A stretch of DNA of 64,000 nt, taken from WHSW01 sp963821025. GTDB lineage: Bacteria > Actinomycetota > Thermoleophilia > Solirubrobacterales > 70-9. Positions 1 to 8,023 of the stretch are shown piece after piece; positions within the stretch are counted from its first letter, which is position 1, and the number at the start of each line of letters is the position of its first letter. The stretch lies in contig CAWGCG010000005.1 of NCBI GenBank assembly GCA_963821025.1, forward strand, positions 186,001 through 250,000, in the 5' to 3' direction. The translations under genes and the position numbers were made by a program. Below the pieces are notes generated by a model that made no database searches, was not told the DNA's origin, and saw only the letters and a program-made list of their open reading frames with translations.

Positions 1-855
1 CTGGTGGGCCACAGCGAGCCGATCGTGGTGCTCGACTGCGGCCTCAGCGACCCCCAGCGCGAACTGCTCGCGCCGCAGGCCGAGCTGATCGACGCTCCCT
101 CCGGCGCGCCGCCGACGCTGCTGAAGACGATCGCGCCGTCACGCCGGCCGGCGGAGACGATGATCCTGATCGATACCGACATGATCGTCACCCGGCGGCT
201 CGACGACCTGATCGAAACCGCGGCCGGCGCCGCGGTCGGGTTTCGCAATGACATCGACCGCCATGTGCCGGAGTGGTCGTCGGTCCTGGGACTGGGAGAC
301 CTACGGCGCCATCCCTATCTCAGCTTCGGCTTTCTGGCGCTCGGCGGCGAGCGCGCCGTCGAGGTGGTCGACTTGCTCGGCGAGCTGCAGGCTCGGATCG
401 ACTTCGAGCGCACCTACTGGCGGCAGCGGAGGGTCACCGACTACCCGTTGCTCTACGCCGACCAGGACGTCCTGAACGCGATCCTGGCGGCTCGCCTTGA
501 ACCGACCGAAGTGGTCGCCCTCGACCAACGCCTGGCGCCATTGCCGCCGTTTGCCGGGCTGCGCGTCGCCGACGAGCGATCGCTTCGCTGCGCCTACGCC
601 GACGGGACCGAGCCGTACATGATCCATCACTGGCTGGCGAAGCCGTGGCTCGAGCCCACCCACCACGGGGTCTACTCTCGCCTGCTGCGGAGGCTGCTGG
701 TCGGCGAGGACGTGGCGATCCGCGTTCCGCCGCAGATGATCCCGTTGCGATTTCGGCACGGCGTGGCCGCGTTCGCCGATCGGATGCGGATCAACGCCCG
801 GGAGCGGTTCCGCTACCACGTGCGCGAGCCGCTGGCGCGCAGGGGAGCCCGGTGA
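1..855 (+). CDS. GT8-like glycosyltransferase, paralogue 1 of 6 (5' end outside window)
   Basis: This probably transfers a sugar from a nucleotide-sugar donor during surface glycan synthesis. The reading frame is open from base 1, and its first residues (LVGHSEPIVVLDCGL) align with about residue 26 of the next gene, so roughly 25 N-terminal residues lie upstream. Visible GT-A/GT8-type marks are a DTD metal-binding motif after a hydrophobic strand (MILIDTDMI), the DQDVLNAIL motif, and a C-terminal HHWLAKPW motif resembling the H-x-x-x-KPW element of LgtC-type enzymes. Its stop TGA overlaps the GTG of the next paralogue (GTGA), so translation is probably coupled. The acceptor and donor cannot be read from the sequence. 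Confidence 0.75.
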   Translation: MVGHSEPIVVLDCGLSDPQRELLAPQAELIDAPSGAPPTLLKTIAPSRRPAETMILIDTDMIVTRRLDDLIETAAGAAVGFRNDIDRHVPEWSSVLGLGDLRRHPYLSFGFLALGGERAVEVVDLLGELQARIDFERTYWRQRRVTDYPLLYADQDVLNAILAARLEPTEVVALDQRLAPLPPFAGLRVADERSLRCAYADGTEPYMIHHWLAKPWLEPTHHGVYSRLLRRLLVGEDVAIRVPPQMIPLRFRHGVAAFADRMRINARERFRYHVREPLARRGAR

Positions 856-1790
856 GCGCCGCCTTCTACTGCATCTCGAGTGACGTCTATTTCCTGGCGG
901 CGGTCGGGATGGTCAACTCCTTGCGCTTGGTCGGCCATACCGAGCCGGTGTTCGTTCTCGACTGCGGCCTCACTCGCGAGCAGCGGCGTCTGCTCGAGCG
1001 GGAGGCGACCGTTGTCGACGGTCCGAACGACGAGCCGCACTTCCTGCTCAAGACCATGGTCGCGGCTCGCCGGCCCGCCGAGGTCATGATCCTGATCGAT
1101 GCCGACATCGTGGTCACCCGATCGCTCGCCCCGCTGATCGAAGAGGCCCGACGCGGCGGGGTGGTTGCCGGGCAGACAGGGCTCGATCGGTTCCGTCCCG
1201 AGTGGGCCGAGCTGCTCGACCTCGGCCCGCTGGCGCGAAAGCCCTACGTCTCCTCGGCGCTCGTGGTCCTCGGCGGCGAGCTCGGCGCCAAGGTAATCGA
1301 GCTGGTGGACGACCGGCTCGACCGGGTCGACTTCGAGCGCACCTACTTTCGCCGCAACGTCACCGGCTACCCGCTCCTGCACGCTGAGGAGGACGTGCTC
1401 AACGCGGTCCTGGCGGCGACCGCCGAGGATGATCAGCTCGTGGCCTTCGACCAGCGCCTCTCGGCGAGCCCGCCGTTCGAGGGTCTCGAGGTTCGCGACG
1501 CGCGTACGCTTCGCTGCGCCTATGCCGACGGGTTGGAGCCCTACGTCGTCCATCACTGGCTCGCCAAGCCCTGGCTCGAACCGACCTACGACGGTGTCTA
1601 CTCCCAGCTGCTCCGAAGGTTGCTGGTCGGCGACGACGTCGCGGTGAGGATCCCCCTGGACTGGGTGCCGCGGCGCTTTCGCGACGGTGTCCGCGGACTC
1701 GCCGAGCGCAAGGCGATCAACCTTCGCGAGCGCCTGCGCTCGCGCTTCGGTGGGGAACCTTCGAGCCCGAGGCGCCGGGCCCGGGCGTGA
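852..1790 (+). CDS. GT8-like glycosyltransferase, paralogue 2 of 6
   Basis: A 312-residue paralogue. The GTG start at 852 is chosen because it overlaps the upstream stop and gives the N-terminus xxAAFYC shared by the array. DAD (residues 83-85) is the predicted metal/nucleotide site, and HHWLAKPW lies near residues 234-241. Where most copies have DQDVLN this one has EEDVLN (about residues 179-184), a possible change in the active-site loop. There is no signal peptide or membrane span, so it is cytosolic or peripheral. It is coupled to both neighbours by 4-base overlaps. The GT8-like assignment rests on motifs; the exact substrate is unknown. Confidence 0.75.
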   Translation: MSAAFYCISSDVYFLAAVGMVNSLRLVGHTEPVFVLDCGLTREQRRLLEREATVVDGPNDEPHFLLKTMVAARRPAEVMILIDADIVVTRSLAPLIEEARRGGVVAGQTGLDRFRPEWAELLDLGPLARKPYVSSALVVLGGELGAKVIELVDDRLDRVDFERTYFRRNVTGYPLLHAEEDVLNAVLAATAEDDQLVAFDQRLSASPPFEGLEVRDARTLRCAYADGLEPYVVHHWLAKPWLEPTYDGVYSQLLRRLLVGDDVAVRIPLDWVPRRFRDGVRGLAERKAINLRERLRSRFGGEPSSPRRRARA

Positions 1791-2758
1791 AGGCCGCGTT
1801 CTACTGCGTCGCCGACGAGCGCTACTTCCTCGGCGCCGTCGGCCTGATCAACTCGCTGCGAATCGTCGGCCATCGGGAGCCCGTATTTCTCCTCGACTGC
1901 GGACTCACGGGCTCGCAGCGGTCGCTGCTGTCGGAACAGGCGCGGATCGTCGACGCGCCGGCGGCCACCCCGCCATGGCTGCTGAAGACCGTCGCCCCGC
2001 TCGCCCATCCGGCGGAGACGGCGGTGCTCGTCGACACCGACGTGATCGCCACGAGGCCGCTGTCGGCTCTGATCGAACGCGCGGCCGGCGGGCGTGCGCT
2101 GGCATTTCGGGACCCGCAGGAGCGCCACGACCGCCGCTGGGGTGAGCTGCTCGGCCTCGGAGCGGCGCGACGCGAGCCCTATGTGTCCTCGGGCGTCGTC
2201 TTCTTGGGCGGCGATCTGCGGGCTCGCGTGCTGGAACTGCTCGACGAGGGCCAGAAGCGGGTCGATTTCGAGCTCACCTTCTGGCGCCGCAACGTGCGCG
2301 ACTACCCGTTCCTGTACGCCGACCAGGACGTCCTCAACGGGATCCTCGCGACGGCCGTACCTCGCGAGGCGGTCGGGGCGCTCGACCAGCGCCTCGCCGC
2401 CACCCCACCGTTTCGCGGGCTTCGGATCGCCGACGCGGCCTCCCTGCGCTGCGTTTATCGCGACGGAACCTCGCCCTTCGTCCTGCACCAGTACGTGCGC
2501 AAGCCGTGGCTGGAGGCGACCTACCACGGCGCCTACTCGCGGCTGCTTCGACGTCTGCTGTTGGCCGCGGACGTCGCGATCAGGCCGCCGCAGGGAGAGC
2601 TGCCGCTGCGGCTCCGCCGCGGGCTCCTGGCCCGCCTGGACCGAACCCGGGTCAACGCGGCCGACTTCATGCGCTGGCACCTCGGCGACCGGCTGCCGCA
2701 GCCGATCGCGACCCGGATCGAGGATCGGCGCCGGCTGCGGGAGGCGAGAGGCAGTTGA
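1787..2758 (+). CDS. GT8-like glycosyltransferase, paralogue 3 of 6
   Basis: A 323-residue paralogue starting at a GTG that overlaps the previous stop. It carries DTD (VLVDTDVI), YADQDVLNGIL and a C-terminal HQYVRKPW motif. Bases 1796-1839 in its 5' end are identical to bases 3726-3769 in paralogue 5, which suggests recent duplication or gene conversion. The C-terminal tail is basic and unlike its neighbours. It is probably a cytosolic glycosyltransferase acting on the same glycan as the rest of the array; donor and acceptor are not inferable. Confidence 0.75.
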   Translation: MKAAFYCVADERYFLGAVGLINSLRIVGHREPVFLLDCGLTGSQRSLLSEQARIVDAPAATPPWLLKTVAPLAHPAETAVLVDTDVIATRPLSALIERAAGGRALAFRDPQERHDRRWGELLGLGAARREPYVSSGVVFLGGDLRARVLELLDEGQKRVDFELTFWRRNVRDYPFLYADQDVLNGILATAVPREAVGALDQRLAATPPFRGLRIADAASLRCVYRDGTSPFVLHQYVRKPWLEATYHGAYSRLLRRLLLAADVAIRPPQGELPLRLRRGLLARLDRTRVNAADFMRWHLGDRLPQPIATRIEDRRRLREARGS

Positions 2759-3717
2759 CGGAGGTCGCCTTCTACTGCGTTTCGAGCGAGCTCTACTTCC
2801 CGGCCACCGTCGGGCTCGTCAACTCGCTGCGGATGAACGGACACAACGAGCCGGTCTACGTCCTCGACCGCGGAATGTCCGCCGCCCACCGGCGGCTGAT
2901 CTCGAGCGAGGCGACCCTCGTCGAGGGTGAGCCCGAGGTGCCTCCCTACCTCTCGAAGACGATCGCCCCGCTGCTCCATCCGGCCGAGGTGATGGTCGTG
3001 ATCGACGTCGACATGGTCGCGGTGCGGTCGCTCGCGCCGCTGATCGCGCAAGCTGCGGACGGTCGCGTCCTCGCGGTCAAAGACGGCCTCGATCGCTTCG
3101 TACCCGAGTGGGGTGAGCTGCTCGACCTGGGCAGAGCCGAGCATCGTCCGTACGTCTCCTCCGGCCTCGTCGTCCTCGGTGGCGCGGTCGGCCGCGAGGC
3201 GCTCGAGCTCTGGGACGATCGGCGGCGTCGGGTCTCCTACGAGCGCTCCTACTTCGAGCGCGACGACGCCGGGTATGCGTTTCGCTACATCGATCAGGAC
3301 GTGTTGAACGCGATCCTTTGCACGCGTGTGAGCCCGGATCAGGTCACCGTCCTCCCACCCGAGGCGGCGCCCGTGCCGCCGTTCCGGGGCCTGCGGCTGA
3401 CCGGAGCCACACCGCTGCGCTGCGTCAACGGCGACGACAGCGAGCCCTACGTGGTCCACCAGTTCGTGCGCAAGCCCTGGGTCGAGCCGATGTACCACAG
3501 CCCGTACTCCGAGCTTCTGGCTCGCGCCTGGCGCTCGCCCGATGCCCCGGTGCGTCTGCCCGAGGACGAGATCCCGCTTCGAATGCGCACTGGCCTGCTG
3601 GCGCGCATCGAGCGCCGGCGGGTCGACGCATACGACTTGGTTCGCTGGTATGCCCGCGACGTGATCCCCGAGTGGATCGAGGCCCGGCGCCGCACCGGCT
3701 CCGGGGTCCCGCGGTGA
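2755..3717 (+). CDS. GT8-like glycosyltransferase, paralogue 4 of 6
   Basis: A 320-residue paralogue. The TTG at 2755 is taken as the start because it overlaps the previous stop as TTGA and places the family N-terminus (TEVAFYC) at residue 2; longer upstream options have no family homology. The motifs are DVD (MVVIDVDMV), YIDQDVLNAIL and HQFVRKPW. It is cytosolic, with no membrane span. A weak start codon inside a tightly overlapped array suggests that its level depends on ribosomes finishing the previous gene. The precise reaction is unknown. Confidence 0.73.
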   Translation: MTEVAFYCVSSELYFPATVGLVNSLRMNGHNEPVYVLDRGMSAAHRRLISSEATLVEGEPEVPPYLSKTIAPLLHPAEVMVVIDVDMVAVRSLAPLIAQAADGRVLAVKDGLDRFVPEWGELLDLGRAEHRPYVSSGLVVLGGAVGREALELWDDRRRRVSYERSYFERDDAGYAFRYIDQDVLNAILCTRVSPDQVTVLPPEAAPVPPFRGLRLTGATPLRCVNGDDSEPYVVHQFVRKPWVEPMYHSPYSELLARAWRSPDAPVRLPEDEIPLRMRTGLLARIERRRVDAYDLVRWYARDVIPEWIEARRRTGSGVPR

Positions 3718-4640
3718 TCGAGGCAGCGTTCTACTGCGTCGCCGACGAGCGCTACTTCCTCGGCGCCGTGGGGCTGATCAACTCGCTGCGCCTTCAGGGC
3801 CACACCGAGCCGGTGTTCGTCCTCGACCTCGGGATGAACGAGACCCAGCGGGCGACGGTGGCCGCCGAGGCCACGGTGGTGGCGGGCCACCCGGCGGCAA
3901 CGCCGTGGCTCTCGAAGACCGTTGCGCCGCTGCGGCACCCGGCGAGGACGGCCGTGCTCATCGACGTCGACATGATCGCCACCCGCTCGGTCGCCGGGTT
4001 GATCGAGCGGGCCGCGGGCGGGCGCGTGATCGCGTTCGAGAACGATCGCGATAGGTTCGTGCCGGAATGGGGCGAGTTGCTCGACCTCGGCCCCATGACC
4101 CGCGCGCGCTACGTGTCATCGGGCCTCGTCGTCGCCGGCGGGGATCTCGGGGCGGAGCTGATCGCGCTGCTCGATGACCGTCAACGGCGGGTCCAGATCG
4201 AGCGCACGATCTTCGGCGCCGGTGAGGACCGCTACCCGTTTCGGTTCCCCGAACAGGACGTCTTGAACGCGATCCTCTGCACGCGCACCGATCCGTCGCG
4301 GATCGAACGGCTTCCCAACGACCTGGCGCCGAATCCGCCCTTCGCCGGCCTGCGGCTGAGCGATCCGAAGGCGTTGCGCTGCGTGCTCCCGGACGACACC
4401 GAGCCTTACGTCCTGCACCACTTCGATCGCAAGCCTTGGCTGCACGCGATGTACCACGGGCTCTATTCGCGCCTGCTCGCGCGGCTGCTGCTGGCGGACG
4501 ATGTCGCGATCCGGGTGCCGGCCGAGCAGGTGCCGCTGCGGCTGCGCTCCGGGCCGCTGGCGCGGGTCGAGCGGCTGCGGGTCGACTCGATCGACGTGCT
4601 GCGCCGACATGGTCTCGAGCGGATCCGGGGACGCGCGTGA
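3714..4640 (+). CDS. GT8-like glycosyltransferase, paralogue 5 of 6
   Basis: A 308-residue paralogue with a GTG start overlapping the previous stop. It carries DVD (VLIDVDMI), EQDVLNAIL (E replaces the first D of the usual DQD) and HHFDRKPW. Its first codons share a 44-nt identical block with paralogue 3 (3726-3769 against 1796-1839), although the rest of the two genes differs clearly. It is a predicted cytosolic glycosyltransferase of the surface-glycan cluster with unknown donor and acceptor. Confidence 0.74.
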   Translation: MIEAAFYCVADERYFLGAVGLINSLRLQGHTEPVFVLDLGMNETQRATVAAEATVVAGHPAATPWLSKTVAPLRHPARTAVLIDVDMIATRSVAGLIERAAGGRVIAFENDRDRFVPEWGELLDLGPMTRARYVSSGLVVAGGDLGAELIALLDDRQRRVQIERTIFGAGEDRYPFRFPEQDVLNAILCTRTDPSRIERLPNDLAPNPPFAGLRLSDPKALRCVLPDDTEPYVLHHFDRKPWLHAMYHGLYSRLLARLLLADDVAIRVPAEQVPLRLRSGPLARVERLRVDSIDVLRRHGLERIRGRA

Positions 4641-5596
4641 CCGGCAGCGTCGGCGACCTGGCCTTCTACTGCGTCACCGGACGCGACTTCTTTCCCGGCG
4701 CGGTGGCGATGATCAACTCGATTCGCCTCCAGGGCCACGGCGAGCCGGTGTTCGTGCTCGACTGCGGGATGACGCGAGCGCAGCGAGCCAAGCTGGCGTC
4801 GCACGCGACCCTGGTCACGGCCCCGTCCGGTGCCGCGCCGAGCACGCTGAAGCTGGTCGTCCCGAGAGCCCGGCCTGCGGGGACCATGGTGCTGCTCGAT
4901 TCCGACCTCATCGCCACCCGTCCGCTCACGGAGCTGATCGAGCCGGCCCGGAGCGGGCGCCTGGCGGCGTTCGAGAACGACGGCGATCGCTACTTCGTCG
5001 AATGGAGCGCGCTGCTCGACCTCCCACCGGTGCGGCGAGGCCCCTACTTCACCTCGAGCGCGGTCGCGATCGGGGGTGCGATCGCCGCCCGGCTGCTGCC
5101 GCTGGTCGCCGACCGCCAGCGGGCAATCCCCGAGCGGCGAACCTGGGTCGGGGGCGGCGACCCCGGCGACCCGCTGTTCTTCTTCGACCAAGACGTGCTC
5201 AACGCCGCCGCCCGATCGGTTCTCGATCCCGATCAGCTGGTCACGCTGCCGCCGCGGCTTGCGCCGATCCCCCCGTTCGCCGGGGTCAGGGTGGTGAACG
5301 GGCGGGCGCTGCGATGCAAGCTGGCGGGCGGCGGCGAGCCCGCCGTCCTCCACCACGCCTCGCGAAAGCCCTGGCTGGTACCGGTCCGGACGAACCCCTA
5401 CTCCCGCCTGCTCACCCGACTGCTCTTGGCCGAGGACGTCCCGATCCGCCTCGAGCCCGGCGAGCTGCCCCTGCGCCTGCGGACCGGGGCTGCCGCCACC
5501 GCCGCACGGCTGCGCACGGACGCCCTCCTGACCGCGCCGGGGATCGCTCGCCGGCTGCGCCGCCGCCCACGGCCGGTGCCGGCATGGCCAAACTAG
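4637..5596 (+). CDS. GT8-like glycosyltransferase, paralogue 6 of 6 (most divergent)
   Basis: The last member of the array, 319 residues, with a GTG start at 4637 overlapping the previous stop. It keeps DSD (VLLDSDLI), FFDQDVLNAA and HHASRKPW, but the middle region is more divergent and the KPW motif is followed by LVPVRTNPYSR rather than the E/H-rich form of its relatives. This may mark a different acceptor. The end overlaps the start of the first UDP-glycosyltransferase-like gene by 13 bases, which makes one long transcript likely. Confidence 0.7.
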   Translation: MTGSVGDLAFYCVTGRDFFPGAVAMINSIRLQGHGEPVFVLDCGMTRAQRAKLASHATLVTAPSGAAPSTLKLVVPRARPAGTMVLLDSDLIATRPLTELIEPARSGRLAAFENDGDRYFVEWSALLDLPPVRRGPYFTSSAVAIGGAIAARLLPLVADRQRAIPERRTWVGGGDPGDPLFFFDQDVLNAAARSVLDPDQLVTLPPRLAPIPPFAGVRVVNGRALRCKLAGGGEPAVLHHASRKPWLVPVRTNPYSRLLTRLLLAEDVPIRLEPGELPLRLRTGAAATAARLRTDALLTAPGIARRLRRRPRPVPAWPN

Positions 5597-6816
5597 GCCG
5601 GCGCAAGGCAGCGGTGGCGCAATCGACGATCGTGATCGCCTCGATCGGCTGGACCGGGCACGTCCTTCCGGCGCTCGCGCTCGCGCGAGCCCTCCGCCAG
5701 CGCGGGCACCGGGTGATCGTCGAGACGTTCGAGCGCTGGCGTGCGCTGGTCGAGTCCGAGGGCCACGAGTTCGCCGCCGCTCCGCAGCGGATCGGCTTCG
5801 CGGGGCTCGAGGCCGATCCGGCGACCCCGAGCCTCGCCGGCGCTGCCGAGCGCTTCGGGTCCCTGGTCCGCGAGCTGCGGCCCGACGCGGTCGTCAGCGA
5901 CCTGTTCACGCTGGCGCCGGCGCTCGGCGCAGAGCTCGCGGGAGTTCGTCGCGCGACGCTGATCCCGCATCCGTATCCGGTTCACGAGCCGGGTCTGCCC
6001 TTCTACCCGCTGGGCCTTCTGCCGCCGCGCACCGTGGCCGGCTCGCTGGCCTGGAAGGCGATCTGGCCGTCGATCGGGACCCGGTTGCCGAACACGCGCC
6101 TGCGCGAGGTGCGATCGGCGCTCGATCGCACCCGCGCCGCGCTCGGCCTCGCTCCGCTTGCCGGCTACGACGGTCAGATCAGCGGTCGGCTGGCGCTGGT
6201 GGCGACCTTCCCCCAACTCGAATACCCGCGCGCCTGGCCAGGGCACGTCCAGGTGACGGGACCGCTCCCGTTCGAGCTCGACGATGGCGAGTTCAGGCCG
6301 CCACCCGGAGCCGATCCGCTGGTCGTCGTCGCGGCGAGCACCGAGCGCGATCCCGAGCTGCGGCTGATCCGGTCGGTCACCGAGGCGCTGGACGGCGAAC
6401 CGGTGCGGGTGCTGGCCTCGACCAACCGGCGCGGGCGTCTCGCATCGTGGTCGCTGCCGGCGAACGCGCGGGTCGTCGACTGGCTGTCCTACGGCGCCGC
6501 GATGCCGGAGGCCGACGTCGTCGTCTGCCACGGCGGCCATGGGACGGTGAGCCGCGTCCTCGCGGCGGGGTCGCCGGTCCTGGTCGTCCCGCCGGCCGGC
6601 GACATGGCCGAGAACGGCGCCAGGGTCACCTGGGCCGGCGCCGGCCTGATGCTGCCGCAGCGCTTGCTCTCCGCCTCGAGCCTGCGGGCTGCGGTGCGCC
6701 GGCTGCTGACCGAGGAGCGGTTTCGGCGCCGCGCCGGGGAGATCGCAACCTGGCATGCGGGCCACGACGGGCCCGCCCGCGCCGCCGACCTCGTCGAGGC
6801 GCTCGCGCGTGGCTAG
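5584..6816 (+). CDS. MGT/YjiC-type UDP-glycosyltransferase-like protein, paralogue 1 of 3
   Basis: A 410-residue GT-B protein resembling macrolide/flavonoid-type (GT1) glycosyltransferases. The N-terminal half has IASIGWTGHVLPALALA, where the His after the Gly-rich turn matches the usual catalytic base. The C-terminal half has the donor-site motif CHGGHGTVSRVLAAG followed by DMAENGARV. ATG 5584 overlaps the previous gene; a GTG at 5614 would shorten the protein by 10 residues and is also plausible. It is cytosolic. It probably glycosylates a lipid-linked or small-molecule acceptor made in this locus; the substrate is not visible. Confidence 0.78.
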   Translation: MAKLGRRKAAVAQSTIVIASIGWTGHVLPALALARALRQRGHRVIVETFERWRALVESEGHEFAAAPQRIGFAGLEADPATPSLAGAAERFGSLVRELRPDAVVSDLFTLAPALGAELAGVRRATLIPHPYPVHEPGLPFYPLGLLPPRTVAGSLAWKAIWPSIGTRLPNTRLREVRSALDRTRAALGLAPLAGYDGQISGRLALVATFPQLEYPRAWPGHVQVTGPLPFELDDGEFRPPPGADPLVVVAASTERDPELRLIRSVTEALDGEPVRVLASTNRRGRLASWSLPANARVVDWLSYGAAMPEADVVVCHGGHGTVSRVLAAGSPVLVVPPAGDMAENGARVTWAGAGLMLPQRLLSASSLRAAVRRLLTEERFRRRAGEIATWHAGHDGPARAADLVEALARG

Positions 6817-8023
6817 TCTCCGGATCGTCGTCGGGGCCATCGGCCTCGCCGGGCACACGTTGCCGGCGCTGGGCCTCGGGGCTGCGCTTCGCGCGCGCGG
6901 TCACGAGGTCCTCTTCTGCGGCTGCGGGCGCTGGGGAGAGGCGGCGGTGGGCGCCGGCCTCGAGTTCGTGGACGGCGAGGGAAGCATTCTCGCCTCGGCC
7001 ACGGGTGACGATCCGAGCCTGGCGCAGGCCGCGAGGCGGATGATCGAGCTCGCGCGGCGATTCGACGCCGGAGTGATCGTCGGCGACGGCCTCACGGCGG
7101 CGCCGGGGCTTGCTGCCGAGGCGGCCGGCATCCCCGGAGTGACCCTGCTGCCGGAGGTCTACCCGCACGCACCGCCAGGCTCGCCGAGCTTCTCGCTCGG
7201 CCTCTCGGCGCCGCGGACCCGGCTCGGGTCGCGCGCCTGGCAGGCGCTGGAACCGATCGTGGCGACCCGGCTACCGTCGACCGGATGGAGGCGGCCCGCG
7301 CACGCCGCGCTCAACCGCGAGCGCGCCGAGCTCGGGCTCGCTCCGCTGGCGCGCTTCGACGACCCGCAGCCGGGCCTGACGATCGTCGCAACCCTGCCCC
7401 AGCTCGAGTACCCGCGCCGGTGGCCCGAGGGGGTGAGGATCAGCGGGCCGATCGTCCACGATCTGCCCGCCGAGCCGGCGCAGCTGCCGCCCGGCGACCG
7501 GCCGCTGGTGGTGCTCGCGCCGAGCACCGTCAAGGACCCGGCGGGCAGCCTCGTTCGCACCGCGCTGTCGGCGCTCGGCGACGAGCCGGTGCGCGTCCTG
7601 GTCACGACCGGGGGTGCGGACCTGGGCCTCGCCGGTCACGACCCGGCGCGAGCTTCGAACGTGCTCGTCGCCGACTGGATCGACTACCCGAGCGCGCTCG
7701 ACGCTGCCTCGCTGGTGATCTGCCACGGAAACCACGGCACCGTGGTCCGCTCGCTGCTCGCCGGCGTGCCCTTGGTGATCTCCCCGGCGATGCCCGACGA
7801 CGCCGAGCACGGTGCCAGGGTTGCTTGGGCCGGCGCCGGGGCGATGGTGCCCGCGCGGCTGAACGGCAAGCGCGCGCTGCGCCTGGCGATCCGGCGCGTG
7901 CTCGCCGATCCCCGCTTCACCGAGACCGCGCGGGCGATCGCGGCGTCGACGACCGAACCGGCCGGCGCCGGCGCTGCCGCCCGTATGGTCGAGGAGCACG
8001 CGGGCCGCGCGGTGGCCCGGTGA
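6809..8023 (+). CDS. MGT/YjiC-type UDP-glycosyltransferase-like protein, paralogue 2 of 3
   Basis: A 404-residue GT-B paralogue. The GTG start at 6809 overlaps the previous stop by 8 bases. It keeps the N-terminal GLAGHTLPALGLG His and a donor motif CHGNHGTVVRSLLAG, with DDAEHGARVAWAGAG downstream. No signal peptide or membrane helix is evident. It sits in the centre of a coupled trio, so it probably works in the same pathway as its flanking copies but on another donor or position. This is a family-level assignment only. Confidence 0.77.
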   Translation: MASLRIVVGAIGLAGHTLPALGLGAALRARGHEVLFCGCGRWGEAAVGAGLEFVDGEGSILASATGDDPSLAQAARRMIELARRFDAGVIVGDGLTAAPGLAAEAAGIPGVTLLPEVYPHAPPGSPSFSLGLSAPRTRLGSRAWQALEPIVATRLPSTGWRRPAHAALNRERAELGLAPLARFDDPQPGLTIVATLPQLEYPRRWPEGVRISGPIVHDLPAEPAQLPPGDRPLVVLAPSTVKDPAGSLVRTALSALGDEPVRVLVTTGGADLGLAGHDPARASNVLVADWIDYPSALDAASLVICHGNHGTVVRSLLAGVPLVISPAMPDDAEHGARVAWAGAGAMVPARLNGKRALRLAIRRVLADPRFTETARAIAASTTEPAGAGAAARMVEEHAGRAVAR

